Part shown: one piece after another, positions 24,201-35,800 of the stretch
How the letters are laid out: the number at the start of each line of letters is the position of its first letter
How positions within the stretch are numbered: the first letter of the stretch is position 1
Origin: Crotophaga sulcirostris
Taxonomy: Eukaryota > Chordata > Aves > Cuculiformes > Crotophagidae
Direction: 5' to 3'
DNA: 64,000 nt
Assembly: GCA_013397455.1 (NCBI GenBank)
Contig: VYZB01000168.1
Span: 1,693,321-1,757,320 of the forward strand
Position numbers and translations under genes: made by a program
Notes under the pieces: generated by a model
The model's database searches: none
What the model was told of the DNA's origin: nothing
What the model saw: the letters and a program-made list of their open reading frames with translations, nothing else

Positions 24201-26342
24201 AACCTTATGTTCCCTGAAATTGTTTAGTATTCTTTTTTCTCCAACAATACAGGCCCAGCATGGTAACTGTTGCACTAATCTAATACAAACTCAAGACCAG
24301 AGAAAAATTCAGTTCAATTCTTTTCACTCTGTATTTTATCCTGATGCTTCTTTTCTCTTCACACTTCTTTTCTTCTACTGATTGAATGTTATCTTCTCTG
24401 GAATTAATAAAGATACACTCCGAAGCTTATCTTTAATAGAAATCATATTTATAATAATAATAATTTCAGAGTTTTCTTCTGGGAAGAGGAAAAAATTAAA
24501 AAATGTAGGATGGAGGAGTTTTAAATAATAAATAAGAGAGTGGGAAAGTGCTCATATTTCACTTTAACCTCTAACCTGGAAGCACAGATTCAATGAACTG
24601 TTTAATTAGTTGTTATTTGTATAATGTACTGTAATCAGAGAAGTAATATAATTGTAAAGACTAAAAGTAAGATGATTAGCAGTAAGAGAAACCATTTTTA
24701 CTGTTGTAACTCCAAGTTTCATTTGGTCTCTGGGCCAAGACTACTAAGAAGACTGACAATTAATGGTAACTGCTATTTTGAATTTGGAGATGCCCATCTT
24801 TGTCTATTAAGACCTATAAGTGGGAAGAAATTATCTCTGGTAAAGCTTTTGGTTTCTCTGGAGTTAATCCAGTGCTAATAAAGATGACACAGAAGGATGT
24901 TTCAAATATCAAAAAAGACAATCCATGTGTGAATACCTGAACACAAGGGTTAATTCTTGAGTCACTTTTATAAGGAAGGTAATTGATAGACTTTTCGAAT
25001 ATATATCAAAATTAAAGCATCTTGTTTCACCACTTCCCCTATGAAAATGTAAGTTGTAGTGTTCGTAAAGTAAAGCAGGATTTTGTAATTTTCTGGTTAT
25101 AGTAATGTTAACTCCAGACAGCTATTCAATTGCCTGCTACAATAACAAACCAAGGTTTTTTTCCCTCCTTTTTAGCACCATTAATTCTGTTAACAATTGC
25201 AACTGTTAATACAATTTTAGTGGGAACTCTTGGTGTATCATATCTAAAGAGGTGAATAGCCTGCTTTGAATAAACAAATGTGCAATACACATTGAATTTA
25301 AGCTTGACACTATATTTGAGCTAAGATATAGCAAAGGTTAAGAAGGATTGTGAGTAGCCAGTAAAGGAGTTGAAGAATCAAATTAGGGAAAAAACCAGCA
25401 CAATAGAAAAGCTAAGAAAAAACAAGGGTGGAATTAGGTCCTAACCACTTATTTAAGCTATTGCTGCCCATCATTTGACCCGATACAGCTCTTAGCTCAT
25501 TGCTTGTTCTCAGGTATTTACAAGTCTGAGATGAACCTCTCTAGCTCAAACTTTATTCGTTAAACTAACTTGCAGTTCCTGACTGTGAGGGTGGGCTGAG
25601 AAAGAAAGCACTGGCCAGTGTGATGGCTCGGCTGGCGAGTAGTTCTTTCCTTGCACCTGGATCAAGTATTTTAAATGCTTAGAAAAGAAAGTGTGTTTGT
25701 GAGTACATGTGAGTACATGTGCCTATGCACTCACACACCTACCATTAAACCCACAGTTGAAGTCTCATCAGTAAACATGAGCAGCTGGATGGATTTAAGT
25801 ATATGATTTTAATCTGCAAATCAAGAGAGTATTTGTGCAGTTGCATGCATACATACACAGTTAATTGCAGGTAATAAAGAAGTGGGCTTGTTTTGTTGGG
25901 GAGACATATTTTTATCCCAAGCACGTGTCTGGGACTGCTTTAGTTTGGCTAAGAGATGTTTGCACACATTTTGCAAGGTTTAGACTACAGATGAACATAC
26001 GTGCAACTCAAGAACCTAAAGACAGACAGAAAAAGGTATTTTGTAACCTATTCTTGGACATACTTGCAGGAGCAGCTACTGTAGTTGCCTTTGTTTATTC
26101 TGTCTCCACATTAATTGCTTTACACTGAGAGAAAAGTTTCCTCACCTCTTAGTCTCTGTTTATTTAGTTGGTTAAATCAATGTTCTTCAAGGATGTTTGT
26201 CCCTCTAGAGATCAGTTTTTTTATTGTACTTACCATTTCTGTCAGAGTTGGACACATACCAGATTTGTACTGTTAAGGAAAGATGCATAGTTACATATCT
26301 AGAAATGTATTTTTTCTCCTTTCTCTCATTCTTTGTAACAGA
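24201..26342. other. Unique AT-rich non-coding sequence
   Basis: No gene or interspersed repeat recognised. It contains a direct 10-bp tandem duplication (gagtacatgt twice, 25701-25720) followed by a CA-rich patch. Confidence 0.5.
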
Positions 26343-26480
26343 CCCATAGAAATATACCATTATTTTGGTTGGAAGGAATCTTTAAATGTCATCTAGTTCT
26401 AGCCCTCCTATCATGGGCAGGAACATCTACTAGATCAGGTTGCTTCAAGACCTATTCAGCCCTTCTTAGATGAATTGTTT
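26343..26480 (-). mobile_element. CR1 3' tail, minus strand
   Basis: Reverse-strand CR1 terminus: 'catagaaatataccattattttggttggaaggaatctttaaatgtcatctagttctagccctcctatcatgggcagg' (26345-26424), then 'acatctactagatcaggttgcttcaagacc'. These are the counterparts of 'catagaatcatagaatggtttgggttggaagggaccttaaagatcatctagttccaacccccctgccatgggcagg' and 'actagaccaggttgctcaaagcc'. Only the 3' UTR survives. Confidence 0.88.
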
Positions 26481-26889
26481 AAGAATCCATTTCCTACCTG
26501 ACTGAGCTGGCACCTTGCTAAAATGGAGGGACTACATTGAAGGAAAGGTTTGATCTGTGCCTATAAAATTAAGGGCTCTGGTCATACTAAAGTTGCAGGC
26601 ACTCTGCAATGCTCAAACCTACAGAAGCTGTGAATCTTGGCAGATTAGTATAAATAAAGCGTGAAGCACGTATGCTGTTCTTCCATTTCTTAAATATCTA
26701 AAGCAACAAATATAAGCTCAGCCTCAGAATCCTTTGTTCTAGAAGTGAATATAATGAGTATGTAAAAACAACCATACTGACTAAAAACAAAAGACCAGAA
26801 AAGCCAGTATCTTGTCCACCAGAATGACTGGTCAGGGATGCATGGGAAAAAATATAACAAAACCTATACAGGCACACACCTTCATTTTA

Positions 26890-27030
26890 CCTCTAAATAA
26901 GCAGTTTATGAGCTCCCTGTGATCGAGTTTGCTTTTCAACCACTGTAATTAATTTGTGCTGATGGAATCCTGTTTTCAGTAATCTGGTTTATGCTGATGG
27001 GGGAAGGCAGCATTACGTCATTTACTTCTT
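26890..27030. promoter_or_regulatory. Candidate regulatory block with repeated TGCTGATGG and a CRE-like site
   Basis: Two copies of TGCTGATGG (26957-26965 and 26992-27000), 35 bp apart and containing the TGCTGA half of a MAF-type site. 'TTACGTCA' (27013-27020), a CREB/ATF-like site, and 'gtaattaattt', a homeobox-like core, lie within 75 bp. CpG-containing CRE sites are rare in such AT-rich sequence. Function is inferred. Confidence 0.3.
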
Positions 27031-29439
27031 GTCTTATCCTGATTTCTACAATGACACTTGAGTCTCACTGAATCACAAAGTTTATTTTCCCACTGATATA
27101 AAACAAATGTATTTAATTTGGTTTCAGACAGATGGCATGACAATTTTTTGAGCTTTTCCTGTTGTTGTTTGGCCAACCCTTCACTTACTGAAGTCAGTGA
27201 AAAGATACTATAGGTGTCTAATTTAGGCACTATGGCTGTTGCTTTACACTGACCATAAAGAAGCCCAAGACCAGCTATCCTTAAAGGTGAGCAGAGTAAC
27301 TTATCAGGGTTATGAGTATTCATGCCTGAAGATGCCATTACAGCCACTGCTGAGTTAAACTTAGACTCCCTCTTATTCGACCTTAATTTGAGCACATGAA
27401 TAATCTCACTGCGAGTAAAGAATATGCCTATGCATACTTTTTGGAAGCCAGGATAGTGTTGCAGTAAACAATATTTTAGGGAAAAAAAAAAAAGGGAAAT
27501 AAAAATCGTATAGCTTTATTTTCATTTTGATTGCCAGCTGAATACAAGTTTCATACAGCTGTGGCATAAACCCTACACTGTTGTCCGTCCATCAGTCTAT
27601 TGTGCATATGTCCAGGCCTGCCCCACGGAAAGCCCTGTGTCTGTGGGATTCTGCAAATTTGCAAGAACCCATCTGTAGCAATCAGATCTCACTCAGTTGG
27701 GCTGTGAGCTCAGCTTGTTCGCTTTCCTGCCTGAGTGCATTTCTCTCTCCATGCCACAGGGAAAGGAAATGCATTTTACATAAAAGGGCAAATATGTTAG
27801 TAAAACAACAAGAGTTTTGAAGGAGGAATACGTCTGAGTCTAATGTCATTTTAAAAAGGTTTTATAATCAACACTGTAGTTTCTTACAAAAAAAAGAAAA
27901 ATGTTGAACTACTACAAGGATCTCAGAAATCCAACAGATAAAGCATGGGATGTGCTGCAAGCATTGGGTCTTAAACTAATTATCACACATCCTAAAACCT
28001 CATGCCTGTGAGTCAGAAAAGCGAAGAAGACAAGTATACTGGACATCAGGGTCTTTTATATACCACAACAACAATTCAATCTCATTGGCAAGATACATGA
28101 GAATATGCAAAATAGGTATCCATCCTTCACATGGGCAAATAATTAGATTAGATAGGTAAATGGCTTGTTAATTGCAGTGCAATAATATTTTCCACAAAGA
28201 ACGATAGAAAGGAGGGGCAAAGCAAGAAAAAAACTAGCTCCTAAAAAATGAATCCAAGGGACAGACTGAGATTATTTTGTTAAGTGCTATGCTGAACACA
28301 TTACTGTAGTCTTCTTGTAGCAGACAAACAAGTAAAACGCAAGGAGGCTTTGCTTTTAGCAACCCAGATAAATCCTCACACAAAGTGAACATGCCTAGTA
28401 TATTTCATACCAGTCCTTAAATTTGCTATACAGGTTATAAAACTTAATTCATATTTTAAAATGCAGTTATTAAAAATAAATCTGTGGTAATCTCCTCAGA
28501 TTCCTTTTCTGTACATACCATTTTCTGAGGAAAGAGAGGAGGAGGTTGTAGCTAGTGTCCTGAAGTAATCCTGGCACGAATAAAACTGTTTGAGTTCACA
28601 GCCCCTGTTTTGGCTAAGTAGAAATGCTTTCTAATGCTGGATAAGGCACGTTGTCTGGTGGTTTATGTAGTATTTTAATGTATTTATATGTTTTCTTATG
28701 AGGGAGTAGTTGAAAGCATAGATACAAATATACTCACACACAAAAATCAATATGGGAAAAAAAGGCACGCATACACAGAGAGCTTAAATATACCGTACAA
28801 ACACATCACATACACAGTATGACATACCAGTAAAATATATTCCACAGTAGGGAACTGGACCAGTGCAGGCCATTTATTTTTCATTTTCCCATTAATTTTA
28901 ATTATGGAATTCAAATGTATTATACTTGCTTTAAAATTTTATGCCACAAATGCACGCCGAGAGCTTTGCAAAAGCACATTTCAAACAATTCAATTTCCAA
29001 GATCTGTGTCTAATGAGCTACAGAAGAACAGGGACCATATCCTACCCAGGTTTAAATTATTAATTTATTTTTCATAATTCTCCATTATCCTTCTTGGAAA
29101 ACAACACATTTCAAGTATTCTCAAGTGATGAGGGGTTTTTTTTTGCCTTCCAGATTCTGTTATTTGCTACCAAGTCTTACTTTTTCCCTGTTTCAGAAGT
29201 CTCTTTTTTCTCCTGACATTGACTGAGGGCATTATTTTATTTGTATATTGAAAGTGGAATAACTCTCTGAAGTTGAGAACCATCTTGTTCTTCCTTTTCT
29301 CACTTCTAAACATACATGCAAACAGTGGACAAAAGTCAGAAACATGCATTTACCTACCTACACATGCATACCTTAAGGGTGAACCAACATATGCAACCCA
29401 CACTTGGATATGCAAGTACATGCTAATTCACACAACTTA

Positions 29440-29830
29440 CAGAAACATACTGGAAAGCTTCAAGCCCTGCAAAGGCATGCTTGCATATTACTGCGCACCC
29501 AGCTCTGTTACATTGGGTTTAATAGTATAAACAGAAAATGCAAATTCATACGTACCCTTAATCACACAGACGAAGGGCCTCATTTGCATACCCTTCATAA
29601 TTCAATTTAATTTTTTTTTTGTCAAGAGTTGTGAATGCTTCATGTTTGCTTTAATCAGAATGTTGACATTTACACTGAAGCCAATTTCTCTTTTTCTATT
29701 CCGTGTTTTGTTTAACTGCGACAAGTGACAGCAAACTGGAGGGAACAGACTTTTTAAATTGGCTCTTTGCCTGGAATGCATCATTTCTCTTGTAGTTGTT
29801 TCCCCAATGCCCACCCCCTCCCTGCTAGGT
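29440..29830. promoter_or_regulatory. Candidate enhancer-like block with two POU octamers
   Basis: Contains ATGCAAAT at 29538-29545 and its reverse complement ATTTGCAT at 29582-29589, both perfect POU-family octamers in opposite orientation. They sit in repeat-free sequence that also carries 'cataattcaatttaattt' and 'aactgcgacaagtgacagc'. Octamers are common enough in AT-rich DNA that one could be chance; the inverted pair within 52 bp is the reason for the call. Confidence 0.35.
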
Positions 29831-31661
29831 ATTGAAAAAAGAAATGTGAAAACATACTCTGTGAACACAAGAGTGAGGTGTTAGTGCTTTTAGATAAAGA
29901 TTTGTGTTGTATTTTAAAACTAGATTGCTGTACAGTTTCAAGATATTAGCAGGAACCTATTACACCATTGCTTTGGGTCCTTGGAGAGATGTGCTTAGTG
30001 TATTTCAGTAATTCAAGGCAAATAGAAAACCTACATGTGAAAATATTTAATGGCAAAGGCACCAACTGCTCAAGGCTGCTGGAGGAAGGAGGCATGCTTT
30101 CTGTTAACTCTTTCCTTGGGTTTTTCTATGCACAATCTTCTGCTACTCTCTCCAGTAGTCTCATCCAGTCATTTGTGGATGTAGAATACTACTGAGGCTG
30201 AGCAAATTTTCTCTGACTTCTGCTGTGGCCTGTGTGCATGTAGTTGTCTGTTCACCTGCCCACAGAACTTTGGTTTGCTGTTAATATCTCTCAGTATTCA
30301 GACCTTTCAAGGTCCATCCTGAAGCAAAGAAAAATAAGATTTCTCTTTATCAGAAAAATGAAAGGCAAATAAATTAAATAGCTTTAACACCTTCCACACA
30401 CCTCCACACTAATCTGATAATAAATTCAAGCCTGGAAGCCAGGTTTCCTGTTTCTAGTTGCTATGAGTTTACCCATGGCGCAACACTTTAAGTTGTCTTT
30501 GACATTGGGATAACACTTAAAACATATCCATAGTCACTTAGAGGCTGTAATACAAGGTTCTTTTCACTACATGACTACAGTCTTGATATTAGCGACAGAA
30601 TTTCTGGACGATAAATGGAATTCACCACAAATACTTTTGCTTCTTCCCCCACTCCTGACTGAACATGGAACAAGTAGCCAACTCCACATAAAAAAGTCCT
30701 CCTTGGACTAGAATTTGTGTTAGACACCTTGCATTGACCTTGCAGAGAGCTTGCACTGGACTGTCTTGCACAAAACATTAAGTATGGAGGATTCTGCATG
30801 GCTGCTATAGTAGACCTTTTGGAAGACACAGAATCCAAATGGGTAAAATTTCTATGCCAAAGTGAGATAAGATCCTGCCAAGATCCCCAAAAAACTTCAG
30901 CCCAGAGGCACTATTTCTGCCCATGACCTATTGTAAAGGGATCCCCATATATCAGGTACAAAACAGGAATACAACACATAAGGGACGTTTGAGATGGTAG
31001 AGAGAAGGTGTAAGATATAAGATGGAATTTTCTCTATAATGTGGCTAAACAATTGATGGAAGAGTTCTCAGCGCTGTGAACATCACTTCCCATTTACTGT
31101 GAGTATAAAAGGTATTGAGCATACATAGCCCTCTGTATCACAATTGTCTGAGTGTCAGATGTATCTATTTTCCCCTGCTAAAATGTATATATATGTATTT
31201 AGATTAAAAATATACATATGGTATTTTTAAAATCTGCTTATTGAATTTTTTTGTAACAATCTTTACATATAAAAAGATAATGTGCCTGACAGATTATGAC
31301 AGAGATAGTACAAAAAAATAGACTAGGCGAAAAAGGTGTTGTATGTTAATCAAAGGAAGCACCTGAAACTGACAAAATAATAAGAGCTAAAGCAACCAAA
31401 TAAATATGAACCAAAACTAACAGCCAGGAAACAAGGGACCAAAGATGTCTTGCTTACATTGGGTGTGAATCAGAAGAACACAAAGCAATTATTCAAAATT
31501 TATCCTTTACCTTTTTTTGCATTTGTAATATATCCATCTGTGAGCTGTGTACAATAAACTCAACATTCACTTCCGAGCCAGGATTTTGCATGTCCTTAAG
31601 CAGAGTCATGAGAGTTTAGATAGCTCAGGCATTGAACCAGAGAGGAGTAAACATCTGATCA

Positions 31662-31705
31662 CTCTGTCTGTCTGTCTGCCTACCTGCGTGCCCGTCTGTC
31701 AGTCT
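31662..31705. repeat. Degenerate (CTGT)n microsatellite
   Basis: 'ctctgtctgtctgtctgcctacctgcgtgcccgtctgtcagtct': four clean CTGT units followed by decayed ones. Confidence 0.8.
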
Positions 31706-31958
31706 AGCTATTAGGCTCATAAACCAAGTAGCATTCTGCTCTAAATAATAATAGTGTTTGACTTTGAACGGGAATCTACATTCAGGATAGGGGGTAGGGC
31801 CCCAGAATCTTTATCTGGGGTCAAATATGGCCTAGAAACATGAGGGTGCATAAATTCATGTACTTAAATCTCTTCCCTGGACCTGGTGCACAGGGTCAAA
31901 TTGTGAGTGAGGAGGAACTATACTGCATGGCCAATGTAATTAACCAGCATCAAGAACT

Positions 31959-32863
31959 GAGAATCACAGAATCACAGACTGGCTGAGATTGAAAGGGACC
32001 TCTGAATGTCATCTGGTCCAATTCCCCTGCTTAAGTGGAACCGGATACACCAGATTGCCCAGGACCATACCTAGATGGCTTTTGAGTATCTCCAAGGAGA
32101 AGGAACCACCACCTACCTGGGCAATCCGTACCCGTACTCAGTTACCCTCATAGTAAATAAGTGTTTCCTGATGTTCAAAGCAAACTTTTTGTATTTCAGT
32201 TTGTGCCCATTGCCTCTGTGTGCTACTGTCTCTGTCCTCATTACACTTTCCCATCAGGTATTTACGCACAGTGATGAGATCCCCCCTGAACCAGGGAAGC
32301 TAAACAGCTTCAGCTATCTCAGCCTTTTCTCCTGTGTGAGATATTCTAATCCCTTGATCATCCTTGTGGCCCTTTGTTGGACTGTCTCCAGTACATCCAT
32401 GTTTCTCTTATACTGGAGAGTCCAGAAGTGGACACAGTACTCCAGGTGTGACGTCACCAGTGCGGAGCACAGGGCAAATATCTCCTCTATCAACCTGTTG
32501 GAAAAACTTTGTCTAATGCAATTTAGGATTAGGATACCATTAGCCTTCTTAGTAGCAATGGCACATACAATCTCATATTCAACTTGGTGTCCACCAGTAC
32601 CCTTGTTTTTTTTCTGTCAAGCTGTTTCCCAGCTGGGTTGTGTGCAGCATTTATTGGCACATGGGGTTGTTCCTCCACAGGTGCAGGACATTTAATGTTC
32701 TCCTTGTTGAACTTTAAGAGGTTCCTGTTTCTCCAGCCTGTTGCATTCCCTCTGGATGGCAGCACCACCCTCTGGTGTACCAGTCTCTCCTCCCAGTTTC
32801 TAGTCATCAGAAAACTTGCTGAGGGCACACTCTACATCATTATTCAGGTATCTGGATGATCAC
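31959..32863 (-). mobile_element. CR1 LINE 3' portion, minus strand
   Basis: A 0.9-kb 5'-truncated CR1 in reverse orientation with an intact 3' end: 'gaatcacagaatcacagactggctgagattgaaagggacc' (31961-32000), then 'gtccaattcccctgcttaagtgg'. Upstream along the element come the C-terminal ORF2 region and the RT tail, seen as reverse-strand phrases: 'tttgtgcccattgcctctgtg', 'tatttacgcacagtgatgagatccc', 'gacacagtactccaggtgtgac', 'ggtgcaggacatttaatgttc' and 'cagaaaacttgctgagggcacactc'. It stops near the FADDTKL position. It resembles the older element at 6222-8122 ('tgcctcttgtcctgtccctggataccactgac'), so both probably belong to related subfamilies. The 206-codon plus-strand frame at 32075-32695 is antisense to it and not a gene. 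Confidence 0.93.
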
Positions 32864-35800
32864 AGAGATTTGAAAAGTTATATGGCAAATGGGAAAGAAA
32901 ACTGTACACTGATTCCCATGGTTGAATGTTATTTTATAGCATTTATTTTATATGAAAATGAATATTTATGTAAAACACATATCATCTATTTTATATAAGA
33001 TATTATTTTATTTGGTAGAGAGACAGGCATACACAACTCCTTGCCATTCAGGCAGAGTAGTGGGAAGCAGATAAACTATTACTCCCAAATTAGAAATAGG
33101 TACATGCCATTAATTTGCTAGTCTTTCTTCACAAGCACATAGCTGGTTGTATACCAGGAAAAAAACAAACTCTGTTTAGGCAAAAGATAAGCTGAATAGT
33201 TCTGCACTTCTGGAAAGACTTTAGATTTTCAAAAGAATAACTGACATTCAGGAAAGGGATTAAGGCTCTTGGAAGCCCAGAATGATGTCCATCATACTTC
33301 AGGGTGCTATAAGACCCTTTCTCTCTTCTTAATGTCAACATGGGATGCAGAGTCCTACCAGTCAGCGTGGAATGAACTGAATGTCCTAGAGGACTCATAG
33401 AGTATAGGTAGAACTTAAGTCTTGTCAGATGCACAGGTGAGTTTAGACATGTTTTGAAATGAAATATGAAATAATTTCCCTTCAGACACTCTTTTCAGAA
33501 CAGCAATTGCTCTATGTGAAAAATTATATATGTCATCAAGAAAGAACCTGAGAAATATCTGTTTCCCCTTAAATATTTAGTGTTGCAGCTATCATTAACA
33601 GTAAAACTATTTATGAGAAAATTTATAAGATATGAAATACGTATGTTTCATATTAATTATCATTAATTCAATAGGAGTTTTCATGAGAGACACTATTTAC
33701 CTCTGTTCCTGTGTAAGCATGTGCTAACAAGACAATGGGATACAGCACATACTTATTCGTAGACAGGCAAACACACATCTAGTTTATTAGATGCCCAAAA
33801 TTCCAGATGGGGAAATGTTTTTCTTGGAAACTTGACTTATTTGGAAATACAAAACTTCTGCAAAGCCAAAAAACTCTTCTGTTATAAATTCCCCCTTGCA
33901 TTTTTAAGGAGGATAGTTAGAAGATTATCTCTGTAAAGGAGGTGTGACTCTTGAATCTCTCACTTGGTGCACAGATGTCTTATACTGATAGAAGTTTTCC
34001 TAAAGGAGTAAAGCAGCAGTTTTCAATAAATGCAAAAGCGCTGGTTTCATAGGCACATGCAAGTGATTGCACAGAACAAACAGTTTAGTAACATGTTATT
34101 CCATTAAATGACTTTCTGTAACTGACCACATATGCGTTCTTTGCCTGTCATGACTGTGCTATAAAACATATGAGCTTAATCTTATTTCAACAAAATTTTA
34201 CTAAAATATTGTAACTAGAAACTGGAGAATTCTGAGAACATGCACAGTATGTTATAGCAGATCAGGTAGTGGAGGTAATTTGTGAAGTTGTCATATTTTA
34301 AAATGTTTGATTAATATTCATCTTTGAAGATGAGAAATTGTCTTCATCCATGAGTACTGTAAAGCATGAAGGGCTCCAATTGCTGATTCCAATGCAAAAA
34401 AGCAACAGGTTTCATGCACAGCAGAGTACATGAAATACCGGGTCTTGGTGACATTATTTTGTAGCCTTTCAGAATCTGTCCAGCCCTTCACATTTACTCA
34501 TAAACTAAAAATTAGCACAAAGCACCACTAAATAAATGGTGTCATTTTTCAATCTGTTCCCACTGTTGCCTGGGGTTATCTCCAGTATGTCAAGGCCCTG
34601 TTCCCCTTAGCCCTGCAATTTGTGTCATCAGTAACATCCATGCAAAGGGAAATCCATCAATTTCTTAGTGAACAACTCAGTACAGTCACCAAGACATTTC
34701 AACTTTATTCTCTGATATCATTTTCTTGCTGGTATCATAGGAGAAGGTAACTGGGGAGATGTAGCCAAGGTCACAGAGAGACTGGTACTCTTTCCCTTTG
34801 TCTTTATGGGGTTCAGACTATCTTCTTTCAGGATTTCTCAGCCTTCTCCTTCTAGAACTTCCCAGTCTTAAATAGTAAAAGAAGCAGCTAAAGCGATTCA
34901 AATCTATTTACTTTCATCTCGCCTGTTTCTTGATCCACTAATGTTAGGCCTCTGTAGGGCTTTTTAGGTACAAATGTAGGTTGAACAGAGAGTAAGAAAA
35001 ACCTGTCCAAGGAAACCAAGAAAAAATTACAAATAACTTTTTATTAACTTAAATTCTATTTTTGGGTATGATTCTTCAACCTTGACCTTGGTTTAAATAA
35101 AAATAAAATTAAAAGGAAGCAACTCTTTCTTTAGAGCAGAGACTTATTATGTACCATCTATAATACTTATACAGTACATGAAAGTAAATTTGAAAGGGAA
35201 TGAAAGAGACTTTAACAATGCAGAGCAGCTGAACAAATATATAACAATTCCTTGAATGAATGATTGGATGATACCTAATAGCAGGGAGTTTGCAATACTA
35301 CAAGATTATCCTCTGATAATTCTTCAGTTCTGACTGTGCCTGCTTGATAATCCCCAAAGCTTCTAATCTGTAGGATCTGAATCCATAAAAAATGACAAAA
35401 AAACCTTTACAATCAATTATAGTTACTGCCACAGAACCATTAGTGAGCAGGTGAAACAAATATGACCTTTTTAACTTCAAAGTCATGGCAGAAGGAAAAA
35501 ATATATCTCCAAACCTTCAATCCTCATGGAATTTAATATAGAATTGTGGCACTTTTTAACCTAAATTTTTATTGCTTTTCAAATTCAGAAGATAGTTTTC
35601 TTTTTTCCTGGGCTTTAATTTGTTTCTTTTTGTCAGACTATCATATTAACTTCAAGTTCGCAACTAGAACGTGTTTATTTAGTTGAAGGTTGAATGAATG
35701 AATTCTAGCAAGGTGACTGGCAGCAGGGAGAGAGAGGGGGTTTGCCCCGTATTTTCAAACCCCACCTAAAGCAATTTTCCTCAGTCACTTTTCCCGAACT

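Larger units (their letters stand above)
26481..31958. other. Unique non-coding sequence with candidate regulatory blocks
   Basis: No gene recognised over 5.5 kb. It holds candidate regulatory blocks at 26890-27030 and 29440-29830, a CA-rich degenerate patch (about 28730-28830), an A-tract (27481-27493) and a CTGT simple repeat (31662-31705). The block 28880-29010 is also complex and repeat-free. Confidence 0.45.

Noticed and set aside
27018..27395. 125-codon minus-strand frame
   Set aside because: No recognised domain; overlaps the edge of a regulatory-looking block; unsupported by splice sites or similarity.
31662..31705. Regularly spaced CTGT words considered as a CRISPR-like or satellite array
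   Set aside because: A simple tetranucleotide microsatellite without spacers; the nuclear animal context rules out CRISPR.
32075..32695. 206-codon open frame on the plus strand
   Set aside because: Antisense to the minus-strand CR1 at 31959-32863; the DNA matches CR1 3' UTR and ORF2, not a host gene.
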